From Planctomycetota bacterium (GTDB lineage: Bacteria; Planctomycetota; UBA1135; GCA-002686595), in contig JAEUHY010000059.1 in assembly GCA_016795325.1 (NCBI GenBank), positions 310,001 to 374,000 on the forward strand: 64,000 bases of DNA. Reading direction: 5' to 3'. The notes under the pieces are model-generated. The model saw nothing but the letters and a program-made list of their open reading frames with translations. It was not told the DNA's origin and ran no database searches. The translations under genes were made by a program, and so were the position numbers. Below are positions 1-8,201 of this stretch, piece by piece (the first letter of the stretch is position 1; every line of letters starts with the position of its first letter).

Positions 1-2
1 CC

Positions 3-488
3 GCCGGACCGTTCGCCCGGCCGGCGGAGGAACAGGCGGCGCCGCGTCGCCCCGGACCGCCCGCGCCCGCGCCGCGCAAGCTCGAGGACGCTCCGTCGGA
101 GGCGTTGATCGCGACGCGGGCCACGCCGCGTGTGGAGCCGGCCGCGCCCGTGCTGCAACACTCGATGCTCGACACGGGCTTCGGCCGCTCGAACGCGCCC
201 GCCGGCGCCACGATCAGCCGCGGCGCGCGCGGGCCGGGCGAGCGCGTGCTGCAGTACAACAAGGTCGAAGCCAGCGGAGGCACGGACCTCGCGCAGTTGC
301 CGACGCCCGCGCGTTGGGGGCTCTACCTCGTGGCTTTTGCCGTGCTCGGCGCCGGTGCGTGGTTCGCGTTCAGCGGCGCGTCGCTGCTCAAGCAGCGCGT
401 CGCGGTCGAAGAGGATGCGCAGCCCGAGGACGGCGAATCCGCGCCGGAATCCGGCTCGGGTGTCACTCCCGCGGACGAGCAGCGCTGA
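3..488 (+). CDS. C-terminal part of a membrane-anchored hypothetical protein
   Basis: The reading frame is open from the first bases of the window to the stop at 486-488, so this is probably the 3' end of a gene that starts upstream; a TTG at 105 is a possible but unconvincing internal start. The visible part is rich in Pro, Ala and Glu, then has one hydrophobic segment (around WGLYLVAFAVLGAGAWFAF) and a short acidic tail. This looks like a protein anchored by a single C-terminal membrane helix. No family is recognised. Its 3' end overlaps the convergent glycosyltransferase gene by 26 bases. Confidence 0.5.
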   Translation, partial: AGPFARPAEEQAAPRRPGPPAPAPRKLEDAPSEALIATRATPRVEPAAPVLQHSMLDTGFGRSNAPAGATISRGARGPGERVLQYNKVEASGGTDLAQLPTPARWGLYLVAFAVLGAGAWFAFSGASLLKQRVAVEEDAQPEDGESAPESGSGVTPADEQR

Positions 489-1545
489 TCCAACATTCGA
501 CGTAGGCTCGCGCCGTGTCGTCCCACGTGGCGAGCTGCGGAGCTTCTCGCGGCGCACGGGCCTCGCGCACGGCCGCTGCGAGCGCTTGCGGCGAACGCGG
601 ATCGAAGTAGCGCGCGTGCGATCCCGCGAGTTCGCGGTGCACGGCGAGATCGGAGCACGCCAGCGGCGCGCCCGCGCGCAACGCTTCGACGAGCGGGATG
701 TCGAAGCCTTCGCGCAGCGACGGCAGCACGACGGCGCGACAGCGCGCGTAGTGGCGCGCGAGCTCGGTGTCGGAGAGCAGGCCGAGGAACTCGACGCGCG
801 CAGCGATGCCGAGTTCGCGCGCGAGGCGTTCGAGTTCGGCGCGTTCGTCGCCCTTGGGTGCGCCGGCGAGCTGGAGTTTGCCCAGGTCCGGCGCGAGCGC
901 GAGCGCGCGCAGCAACAGCCCCAAGTTCTTGCGCGGCTCGAGGTGGCCGACGAACAGCAAGTCCGCGTCGGCCGTCGCTTGGCGTGGTTCGAGCGGCAAA
1001 TGGTCGCAGCCGTTGGGCGCGTGGGCGAGTTGCGCGGGCTGCGCGCCGAGGTGTTCGCGCAGCTCGTCGCACAACGTGCGCGACACCGCGAGCACACGTT
1101 GCGCGCGCTTGAGCGCGTCCTGCAGCAAGCAGCGTCCGACGAAGCGCCGCACGCCGCCTTCGCCGGGCGCGAGCACACTCTTCAGATCGTGGAGCGTCAG
1201 CGTGAACGGCGCGTCGAGCGAGCGCGGCGCGGGAAGGTGCGCGGTGTGCACGAGATCGAAGGGCGCACCGCGCTCGCGGGCCTCGCGCAAGGCGCGCTGC
1301 ACGGCGCTCGACTCGAGCGCGGCGCGCAAGGCCGCAGGTTGTGCCGGCGCCGTGCTCGCGAGCACTTCGACCTGCGGGCCCGGATCGAGCGCGAGCCCGT
1401 CGCGGCCGGCCAGCACGCTCAGCGCGCCGCCGCGTTCGCGCAGCAGACTCGCTGCGCGCGGAAGGAACTCTTGGTTGTGGCGGCGCACGCCGCCCATGGG
1501 CTGCGACAGGACGCTGCCGACGACGAGGACACGCGGCGCGTTCAT
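463..1545 (-). CDS. GT4-family glycosyltransferase
   Basis: A 360-residue protein with the two-Rossmann-domain layout of GT-B, family 4 glycosyltransferases. The N-terminus (MNAPRVLVVGSVLSQPMGG) carries the early glycine-rich acceptor-side loop. The C-terminal half has EPRKNLGLLLRA and the nucleotide-sugar-binding stretch SLREGFDIPLVEAL, which holds the family's E-x7-E motif. The start at 1545 overlaps the stop of the upstream glycosyltransferase gene as ATGA, so the two are translationally coupled; a longer frame upstream has no supporting features. It probably transfers a sugar from an NDP-sugar onto a cell-surface polysaccharide or lipid-linked intermediate at the cytoplasmic membrane face. 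Donor and acceptor cannot be told from sequence. Confidence 0.85.
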   Translation of the reverse strand: MNAPRVLVVGSVLSQPMGGVRRHNQEFLPRAASLLRERGGALSVLAGRDGLALDPGPQVEVLASTAPAQPAALRAALESSAVQRALREARERGAPFDLVHTAHLPAPRSLDAPFTLTLHDLKSVLAPGEGGVRRFVGRCLLQDALKRAQRVLAVSRTLCDELREHLGAQPAQLAHAPNGCDHLPLEPRQATADADLLFVGHLEPRKNLGLLLRALALAPDLGKLQLAGAPKGDERAELERLARELGIAARVEFLGLLSDTELARHYARCRAVVLPSLREGFDIPLVEALRAGAPLACSDLAVHRELAGSHARYFDPRSPQALAAAVREARAPREAPQLATWDDTARAYVECWISAARPRE

Positions 1546-2588
1546 GCGAGGCGTTGCCACAGGGCTTCGACGCGCTCGGCGCACGCGTCCCACGTGAAGG
1601 CCGCGGCGCGCTCGATTCCGTCGTAGCGCAGGTTCTCACGCTCGCGCAGCGCGCGCTCGAATCCGTCGGCGACGCTCGCGGGATCGGCGCTGTCGACGGC
1701 GATCCCGACCGGACCGGCGAGTTCGGCCTGCGCCGTTGCGCGCGCGACAAGCGCCGGTGCGCCGCACGCGAGCGCCTCGAGCGCCGGGAACGCGAAGCCC
1801 TCCGACTTCGACAGCACGACAACGCAGCTCGAAAGGCGCATCAAGCTCGCCAGGTCGCCGTCGCTGATCGCGCCGGGCGTCGATACGAAGCGCGATAGCC
1901 CCAGTTTCTGTGCAAGGCCCAGATCGCGGCGCAAATCCGGCGTCTCGGCGCCGGTGACGACGAGTTGGAAGCGTGCTCCGTTGCGGCGGCGCACTTCGGC
2001 GAGCCCGTGCAGCGCGGCGGCGAGGTTCTTCTTCTCGCGCACGGCGCCGACGCACAGCGCGAGCGGGTCCTGGCCCAGCCGCAGCTTGCCGAGCACCACC
2101 TCGTCGACCGCGCCCGGTTCGGGCAGGTCGCCGAAGGGCGCTCCGACGCCCCACGGCGCGACCTGGATCTTCGCGGCGCCCGGCAGCCAACGGCGCTTCA
2201 AGTCGCGTGCGACGAACTCGCTCGGGCACAGCGTCGCGTCCGCGCGCCAGGGCCCGTACTCGGCCCAGAACTTGTGCTTGAGGTCCGCGTTCTCCGCGAC
2301 GCCGTGCCGCCACGGAAGTTCGTGGAGCGTGTGCACGCGTTGTCCGGGGCCCGAGCGCGGGAAGGCGCTGATGGGCGAGTGCACGCCGAAGAGCTCGAGC
2401 TCGCGCACGAGGTGCGGCACGCGCGAGTGGCGCCACGTCCTCTCGTCGCCCTGCGGAACGAGGCGCACGACTTCGAGCACCGCCCGGCGCTCGAGCGCTT
2501 CGACCAGGCCGCGCGTTGCGCGCACGACGCCCGGCGGATACGCGGCGTGCAGCGGCGCGACGTCGAAGCCAACTCGGAGGCTAGGCAT
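1542..2588 (-). CDS. GT4-family glycosyltransferase
   Basis: A 348-residue GT-B glycosyltransferase starting MPSLRVGFDVAPLHAAYPPG. The C-terminal domain has VGAVREKKNLAAALHGLAE and a donor-site motif around SKSEGFAFPALEALACGAP, matching the GT4 E-x7-E signature. The start at 2588 fits the usual N-terminal beta strand; the upstream in-frame extension is Arg/Ala-rich and lacks family features. It is the first gene of a two-gene unit with the following glycosyltransferase (ATGA overlap) and is divergent from the molybdopterin oxidoreductase gene. A role in exopolysaccharide or lipopolysaccharide glycan assembly is inferred from family and from the flippase and third glycosyltransferase nearby. 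Confidence 0.83.
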   Translation of the reverse strand: MPSLRVGFDVAPLHAAYPPGVVRATRGLVEALERRAVLEVVRLVPQGDERTWRHSRVPHLVRELELFGVHSPISAFPRSGPGQRVHTLHELPWRHGVAENADLKHKFWAEYGPWRADATLCPSEFVARDLKRRWLPGAAKIQVAPWGVGAPFGDLPEPGAVDEVVLGKLRLGQDPLALCVGAVREKKNLAAALHGLAEVRRRNGARFQLVVTGAETPDLRRDLGLAQKLGLSRFVSTPGAISDGDLASLMRLSSCVVVLSKSEGFAFPALEALACGAPALVARATAQAELAGPVGIAVDSADPASVADGFERALRERENLRYDGIERAAAFTWDACAERVEALWQRLA

Positions 2589-2745
2589 GCGCTGGAGCGT
2601 ACGGGGGCGGCGACTCGGGCGACAACTGCGCGCTCGCGCGGCGGCGCGGGAAGTCGCAGCAAACTCGAAATGCGCCCGCGCGCGCGCCGCTGTTACCAGG
2701 ACATGCACGCGCGGGGCTCGCGCGCTGCGCCGCTACGATCTCGAC

Positions 2746-4755
2746 ATGAAGACAACGCCGCTCGCCTGTCCTCTCGATTGTCCCGATGCGTGCGGAATCC
2801 TGGTCGATGCCGATGACTCCGGGCGCTTCGTCGCGCTGCGCGGCAACCCCGAGCACGGCTATTCACGCGGACATCTGTGCGGCAAGACCGCGATCTACGG
2901 CGATCTGATCCACGCGCCCAATCGGCTGCTCACGCCGCTGGTGCGGCGCGGCGACAAACGCACGGGCGAGCTGGTTCCCGCGACGTGGGATGAGGCGCTG
3001 GAGCGCATCGTGGAACGTGTCGGGCCGCTCAAGGAGCACGGCGAGCGCATCCTCGTCGCCTTCTACGCCGGCACGATGGGCCGCATCCAGCGCTTCTTTC
3101 CGCTGCGCATGTTCCACGCGCTCGGCGCGACGCTGACCGACGGCGGACTGTGCGACAACTCGACCACCGCGGGCTACGAGTGCGTGCTCGGCAGCGTCGT
3201 CGGCGCGGATCTCGAGCACGCTGACGAGAGCGACGCGGTGGTGCTGTGGGGCTGCGACATGGTGCGCACGGTGCAGCACCTGCAGCCGGCCGTGCAGCGG
3301 CTCGCCAAACGCGGCGTGCCTGTTGTTGCGCTCGACATCTACCGCAGCGACACGATCCAAGCGCTCGAGCGTTGGGGTGGGCGCGGACTGATCGTGAAGC
3401 CCGGAAGCGATGCGGCGCTCGCACTCGCGCTCGCGCGGATCGCCTTCGAGCGCGGGTGGGTGGACCGTGGGTTCCTCGAAAGCAATTGTCTCGGCGCGCC
3501 AGAGTTCGAACGCCACGTACGCGCTGGTCACGACCTCGCCTGGGCGAGCGCTGCCACCGGCCTGAGCGAAGCTGAGATCGTCGCGCTGGCGGAACTCATC
3601 GCGCGTTCGCCGAAGTTGCTGCTCAAGACGGGCGTCGGCTTCGGCCGCCGGCGCAACGGCGCGATGAGCATGCGCGCGATCTGCTCGCTCGCGGCGGTGC
3701 TCGGCAAGGTCGACAACCTGCACTACGAGAGCTTCTCGTGCTTCGAGCTCGCCGACGATGTCGTGCGGCTGCCGCAGCTGCAGCGCGCGGGCCGCGCGTG
3801 TGCGACGTTCAAGCACGTGCAATTGGGCCGCGAACTCGAGAGCGGCAAGTACGGCGCGTTGTTCGTGTGGGCCCACAACCCGGCCGTGGTGTGCCCCGAA
3901 GCCGCGCGGGTGCGCGCCGGCATGCAGCGGGACGACGTGTTCGTCGTCGTGCACGAGCAGTTCCTGACCGAGTCCGCCGAGCTCGCCGACGTCGTGCTGC
4001 CCTCCACGATGTTCGTCGAACACACCGACTTGTACCGCAGCTACGGCCACCGGTGCCTGCAGGTGGCGCGCAAGGCTTGCGAGGCGCCGAGCGGGCCTCG
4101 TTCGGTGCTCGACACCTTCAGCGCGATCGCCAAAGCGCTCGATTTGCCGCGCGAAACCTGGGATGCGGACGCGGACCGGCTGTGTGACGAGCTCGTCGAC
4201 GCGTCGCTCAAGCTCAAGGACGGCGAACAGCGCGCGGAGCTGCTCGCGGGCAAGCCGATCAAGGTGACGCCGCGCGCGCGCGCTGGGCAGGGCACTCCAA
4301 GCGGCAAGGTCGAGCTGTTCAGCGCCGCTGCGTTGGCGCTCGGCCAACCGCCGATGGCGAGTTATGTGCCCGACGAAGGCGGCGCGACGCGCGGCGCCTT
4401 TTGGCTCGTGAGCGCGCCGAGCGTGCACACGCACAACTCGACCTTCTCGCACAGCGAGCGGCACGTGAAGCGTGTGGGGGGGCAGCGGGTGAAGCTCAAT
4501 CCACTCGACGCGCAGCGCCTGGGCCTCGTCGACGGCGCGCGGGCAACGCTCTCCAACCAGCTCGCGCGCGTCAGCTTTCCCGTCGAAATCAGCGCCGACA
4601 TGCCGCCGGGCCTGGTGCGCATCGACGGCCTGCCGCGCGCGCAGGACACCCTCGAAGGCGTGGGCGTCAACGCGCTCGTCGCGGGCGAGGTCTCCGACCT
4701 CGGCGACAGCAACACGCTCTACAGCACGCGCGTCGACGTGAGCGCGGCGCGCTAG
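2746..4755 (+). CDS. Molybdopterin-dependent oxidoreductase (DMSO reductase superfamily)
   Basis: A 669-residue protein of the molybdopterin oxidoreductase superfamily. The N-terminus has four cysteines placed to bind a [4Fe-4S] cluster: C8, C12 and C16 in CPLDCPDAC, and C45 in HLCGK. The molybdopterin core follows (LVPATWDEALERIVERV; GGRGLIVKPGSDAALALALA), and the C-terminal dinucleotide-binding domain starts around HTHNSTFSHSERHVKR and includes VKLNPLDAQRLGLVDG. No twin-arginine signal is visible, so the enzyme is probably cytoplasmic. The chosen ATG at 2746 directly precedes the Fe-S motif. The gene stands alone, without electron-transfer or membrane-anchor subunits beside it, so substrate and electron partner are unknown. 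It resembles the CPxxCPDxC group often annotated as BisC/formate-dehydrogenase-like. Confidence 0.85.
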   Translation: MKTTPLACPLDCPDACGILVDADDSGRFVALRGNPEHGYSRGHLCGKTAIYGDLIHAPNRLLTPLVRRGDKRTGELVPATWDEALERIVERVGPLKEHGERILVAFYAGTMGRIQRFFPLRMFHALGATLTDGGLCDNSTTAGYECVLGSVVGADLEHADESDAVVLWGCDMVRTVQHLQPAVQRLAKRGVPVVALDIYRSDTIQALERWGGRGLIVKPGSDAALALALARIAFERGWVDRGFLESNCLGAPEFERHVRAGHDLAWASAATGLSEAEIVALAELIARSPKLLLKTGVGFGRRRNGAMSMRAICSLAAVLGKVDNLHYESFSCFELADDVVRLPQLQRAGRACATFKHVQLGRELESGKYGALFVWAHNPAVVCPEAARVRAGMQRDDVFVVVHEQFLTESAELADVVLPSTMFVEHTDLYRSYGHRCLQVARKACEAPSGPRSVLDTFSAIAKALDLPRETWDADADRLCDELVDASLKLKDGEQRAELLAGKPIKVTPRARAGQGTPSGKVELFSAAALALGQPPMASYVPDEGGATRGAFWLVSAPSVHTHNSTFSHSERHVKRVGGQRVKLNPLDAQRLGLVDGARATLSNQLARVSFPVEISADMPPGLVRIDGLPRAQDTLEGVGVNALVAGEVSDLGDSNTLYSTRVDVSAAR

Positions 4756-4759
4756 GCTC

Positions 4760-6001
4760 TCAGCCGCCCGCTGGCGCGCTGCGCTTCTCACGACACTCCG
4801 CGATGCGCTTCTTGAGGCGCTGGGTGTCCGACTCGCGTGCCTTGGCCAAAAAGCGTTCGCGCTTGCTCTTTTCGCTGGCCGAGATGTTTGCCGTGGCAAG
4901 CGGGCGGAGGCGTTCGTGGTGGGCCTCCGCTCTCTGAAGCGCTTTGGCGAAGAACGGCGCGGCGCGCTCGCGGTCCTCCGATTTGAGCAGTCGCTCGCCT
5001 GCTACCTCCCACCCGAGGAACTGCGTGTTGAGACAGCCATTGCACGCGCGGAACCGCAATCCGTCGCAGCGCCAACAGTCCCCGCGTGAGCTACGCAGAC
5101 CCTTGCAGTTTGCGCAAGTGATCTTCCCATCGGAGCACTTGTCGCACGCGGTCTTGCCGCGCTTCTTGCAGCTGTCGCAGCCGCCCGACGCAGTCTTCCC
5201 GCGTCCACTGCAGGTTGTGCACGGCTTCATGCCAGTTCCTACGCACTGGGCGCAGGTGAGCTCGCCCTCCGCGTTGCAATGCCAACACCAAGTCTCGAGC
5301 ACGCCTTCCTCTTGGCACTGCGTGCAAGCGGCCAGGACGACTCCCAGGCACAGCGGACACGCGTCCACGTCACCGACCGGTCGCAGCGCTGGATCAGGAA
5401 TGCGACCGACGCCCACACAACTCTCGCAGACCTGTTGAAGCTCTCCCTTGCGTTTGCAGTGGTTGCAGGCGATCCAGCCGGCCGGCTCGCAATCCACGCA
5501 CTTCATGCTGCCTCGCCCCTTGCAGTAGGCGCACGTGTCCTCGCCCTTCAGTCCCTTCTTGCCGTCCTTGCAGCGCGCCGGGCACGGCGCGCTGCCGGGC
5601 GAGCTGCGACTGGGGTGCAGCATGTCCATCTCCTCGAGGAACTTGCGCGTCTTTTCGAGCAGCGCATCCATCTCTGCTCTCTCCCGGGCGCGCGCCTCCC
5701 ACCTCTCCACGAGTTTGTCCCGCTGTGACGCCTTCTCGGGAAGTTTGGATAGGTCGACCGCGCGCAAACTCTCGATGTCGCCGGCCAGATCGAGCGGCCA
5801 GAGGGCGCCATCCGGCGGGTTGCAGCGCACACAGATGCGTTTGCCGTCTCCCGAGCAATAGGAGCAGCGCTGCAACGCGTGCCCCGTGCCGTCGCACGTG
5901 GGGCATTCGACTGTGGCCTGTTGGGATGCGGGCCCCGCGCTGTGCGCAAGGACCGCGAGCGTGATCCAGATCAACAAGGTGCGAGCCAATTGATCGAGCA
6001 T
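4760..6001 (-). CDS. Secreted CxxCxGxG-repeat (DnaJ-type zinc-finger-like) protein
   Basis: A 413-residue protein with an N-terminal signal-like helix (LARTLLIWITLAVLAHSAG) followed by a long series of CxxC pairs resembling the DnaJ central zinc-finger module: CPTCDGTGH, CSYCSGDGK, CAYCKGRGS, CVGVG, CAQCVGTGMK, CTTCSGRGK, CDSCKKRGK, CDKCSDGK and CWRC. The first and later Cys blocks are separated by a charged, probably helical stretch (KLVERWEARARERAEMDAL). The C-terminus is Lys/Arg-rich and likely helical. The start at 6001 is supported by AGGAGAG just upstream; the longer frame begins before that Shine-Dalgarno. Each Cys quartet could bind zinc. Function is unknown; export of so many Cys-zinc modules is unusual. 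No J-domain is present, so it is not DnaJ. Confidence 0.75.
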   Translation of the reverse strand: MLDQLARTLLIWITLAVLAHSAGPASQQATVECPTCDGTGHALQRCSYCSGDGKRICVRCNPPDGALWPLDLAGDIESLRAVDLSKLPEKASQRDKLVERWEARARERAEMDALLEKTRKFLEEMDMLHPSRSSPGSAPCPARCKDGKKGLKGEDTCAYCKGRGSMKCVDCEPAGWIACNHCKRKGELQQVCESCVGVGRIPDPALRPVGDVDACPLCLGVVLAACTQCQEEGVLETWCWHCNAEGELTCAQCVGTGMKPCTTCSGRGKTASGGCDSCKKRGKTACDKCSDGKITCANCKGLRSSRGDCWRCDGLRFRACNGCLNTQFLGWEVAGERLLKSEDRERAAPFFAKALQRAEAHHERLRPLATANISASEKSKRERFLAKARESDTQRLKKRIAECREKRSAPAGG

Positions 6002-6055
6002 GTCTCTCTCCTGGTTGCGCGAGTTTATCCGCGCTCCGAGCGCTAGCCTACGCAC

Positions 6056-6904
6056 GTGGAACTCGGGCTCTCAGACAAGGTGGCGCTCATCACGGGCGCG
6101 TCGGGCGGAATCGGGCGCGCGCTGAGCGAGGGCTTTGCGGCCGAGGGAGCGCGGCTCGTGCTCGTCGGCGGGACGCGGACGCAGGAACTCGAGCAGTTTG
6201 TTGCGGCGCAGCCCTGGCGTGAGCGCGCGCTGTGCGTGCGCGCAGACGTCAGCCGGCCCGCGGAGATCGAGCGCGCGTTCGAGCTCGGCCGCGAGCGTTT
6301 CGGGCGCGTCGATGTCGCGGTGGCGAACGCTGGTTTGTGGCCAAAGCCCGACGAACTGCTCCACCGCGCGAGCGAAGCGCGCGTCCGCGCGGCGCTGGAC
6401 GCGAACCTGTTCGGCTCGTTGTGGACCGCGCGCGCCTTCATGGCTTCGCTCGAAGCGACCGGTCCGCGCGCCGATGGCCACGGCGCGTCGCTGGTCTTCA
6501 TCGGCTCGACCGCTGGCCGCTTCGGCGAGCGCGGCCACGCCGACTACGCGACGGCGAAGGCCGGTCTGCACGGCCTGATGCTCTCGCTCAAGAACGAGAT
6601 CGTGCGCCTCGACCCTTATGCACGCGTGAACCTCGTCGCGCCGGGTTGGACCGTGACGCACATGGTCCGCGCGGAACTCTCGCAGCCGGGCGTGATCGAA
6701 AACGTCACGCGCACCATGGCCCTGCGCCAGCTTGCGCGTGCAGCCGACGTCGCCCGCAGCGTGCTGTTCCTCGCCTCGCCGCTCGCGTCGCGCCACATCA
6801 GCGGCGAGACGGTCACCGTCGCCGGCGGCATGGAAGGCCGCTCGCTCTGGAAGGCCGGCGAGGTCGACGAAGCTGCGGTGCGCGCGCGGCTTTCGGCCGA
6901 CTAG
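6056..6904 (+). CDS. Short-chain dehydrogenase/reductase (SDR)
   Basis: A 282-residue classical SDR oxidoreductase. It has the cofactor-binding TGASGGIG at residues 13-20, the NAG motif (VANAGLW) near 90, and a catalytic triad of S151 (FIGSTAG), Y164 and K168 (YATAKAG). The gene uses a GTG start at 6056, placed by the standard distance to the Rossmann motif. An NAD(P)-dependent alcohol/ketone interconversion is expected; the substrate is not predictable. It is divergent from the Cys-rich secreted protein gene and is followed by a 137-base gap with no recognisable signal. Confidence 0.88.
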   Translation: MELGLSDKVALITGASGGIGRALSEGFAAEGARLVLVGGTRTQELEQFVAAQPWRERALCVRADVSRPAEIERAFELGRERFGRVDVAVANAGLWPKPDELLHRASEARVRAALDANLFGSLWTARAFMASLEATGPRADGHGASLVFIGSTAGRFGERGHADYATAKAGLHGLMLSLKNEIVRLDPYARVNLVAPGWTVTHMVRAELSQPGVIENVTRTMALRQLARAADVARSVLFLASPLASRHISGETVTVAGGMEGRSLWKAGEVDEAAVRARLSAD

Positions 6905-7041
6905 CGCCGACGAGGCTTCGCGGCGAGCGTCGCGAACTCGCACACCTTGCCAGCAGGCTGCATGCAGGTCTGTTGGCAGCACATGACGCTGAGTCCACGC
7001 TCGTTGTGCTGCGTGGAAGCCGCGGCCGGGCGGCTCGTTGG

Positions 7042-8193
7042 CTAGAACACGTGCTTGAGCTTGGGCTCGTCGGCGTCGGGCTCGAGCGCCTTGCGGTAGG
7101 CGAGCAGCGTGTGCTTCGCGCACTCGCGCCAAGTGAACTTGCGCGCTTGCACTTTGCCGCGCGTGCGCAACTCGATCGCGATCTCCGGCTCCGCGAGCAC
7201 GCGCCGCACGGCTTCGAAGATGCGCTCGGACTCGGTGGGTTCGACGAGGAACGCCGCGTCGCCGCACACTTCGGGCAGCGAAGTGACGCAACTCGCAACG
7301 ACCGGCGCGCCGCAGGCCATGGCTTCGAGCGGCGGCAGACCGAAGCCTTCGTTGAGGCTCGCGAACACGAAGCAGTCGGCCTGTGCGTAGAGCTTGGGGA
7401 GATCGGCTTCGGGCGCGTCGACGATCCACTGCACGCGGTTCTTCGCCGGAGATAGCTCGAGCGCGCGCGAGAACACCTCGTGCTGGTAACCGCGTGGACC
7501 GGCGATGACCCAGCGGTGCGGAAAACCCTCGCGCACCAAACGCTCGAACGCTTCGAGCATGCGCAAGTGGTTCTTGCGCGGATCGACGCGCGCGACGGTG
7601 AGGATGTAGGGCTCGGCAGCTTTGCCGAAACCCGCGGGCGGCAGCGTGCGCACGATGTGGTCGCAGCCCAGTTCGGTGACGCTGACCCGCGCGGGGTGCG
7701 CGCCGAGCGCCATCACGACTTCGGCGCCGACGTACTGGCTCGGCACGAGGATGCGTTTGGCGAGCCGGACCTGCTCGCGCGCGGCCTGGGTCATGCGCTC
7801 GGCGACGGCGTCGTCGAGGTAGCCCGCGCCGCGCAGCATGAAGATGCAGTCGAAGATGGTCGCGACCTGCGCGGCCTTGCGCACCGGAAGCACGTTGGGC
7901 TGAGTGTGGTGGTAGACCTCGGCGCCGCCCACGAGATCGTCCGCGCCGCGGCCCAAGCGCTGCATCAGTCCGGGCAGCCATTTCGACGGCACGCGCAGGC
8001 GCACGAGCTCGGCCTTGGTTCCCTCGATCCCGAGTTCCGCGCGAGAAAAACGCATGGGCGCGAGCGTGTAGCCGAACAGGCCGAGGTCCTGCGCGAAGCC
8101 CAGCTCGATCATGCCGCGCACGAGTTCGCGCGCGTAGCGGCCGATGCCTTCGCGGTTTTGGAGGGCCGGGCGGTAGTCGATGCCAACTCGCAT
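7042..8193 (-). CDS. GT4-family glycosyltransferase (mannosyltransferase-like)
   Basis: A 383-residue GT-B fold enzyme beginning MRVGIDYRPALQNREGIGRYAR, typical of the GT4 branch that includes mannosyltransferases of polysaccharide clusters. Donor-site features include VARVDPRKNHLRMLEAFER and ASLNEGFGLPPLEAMACGAP, containing the E-x7-E signature. It starts 8 bases after the stop of the flippase gene on the same strand, so the two very likely form an operon. The role inferred is adding a sugar to a lipid-linked repeat unit that the neighbouring flippase then exports. Confidence 0.87.
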   Translation of the reverse strand: MRVGIDYRPALQNREGIGRYARELVRGMIELGFAQDLGLFGYTLAPMRFSRAELGIEGTKAELVRLRVPSKWLPGLMQRLGRGADDLVGGAEVYHHTQPNVLPVRKAAQVATIFDCIFMLRGAGYLDDAVAERMTQAAREQVRLAKRILVPSQYVGAEVVMALGAHPARVSVTELGCDHIVRTLPPAGFGKAAEPYILTVARVDPRKNHLRMLEAFERLVREGFPHRWVIAGPRGYQHEVFSRALELSPAKNRVQWIVDAPEADLPKLYAQADCFVFASLNEGFGLPPLEAMACGAPVVASCVTSLPEVCGDAAFLVEPTESERIFEAVRRVLAEPEIAIELRTRGKVQARKFTWRECAKHTLLAYRKALEPDADEPKLKHVF

Positions 8194-8201
8194 GGGGCGC
8201 G

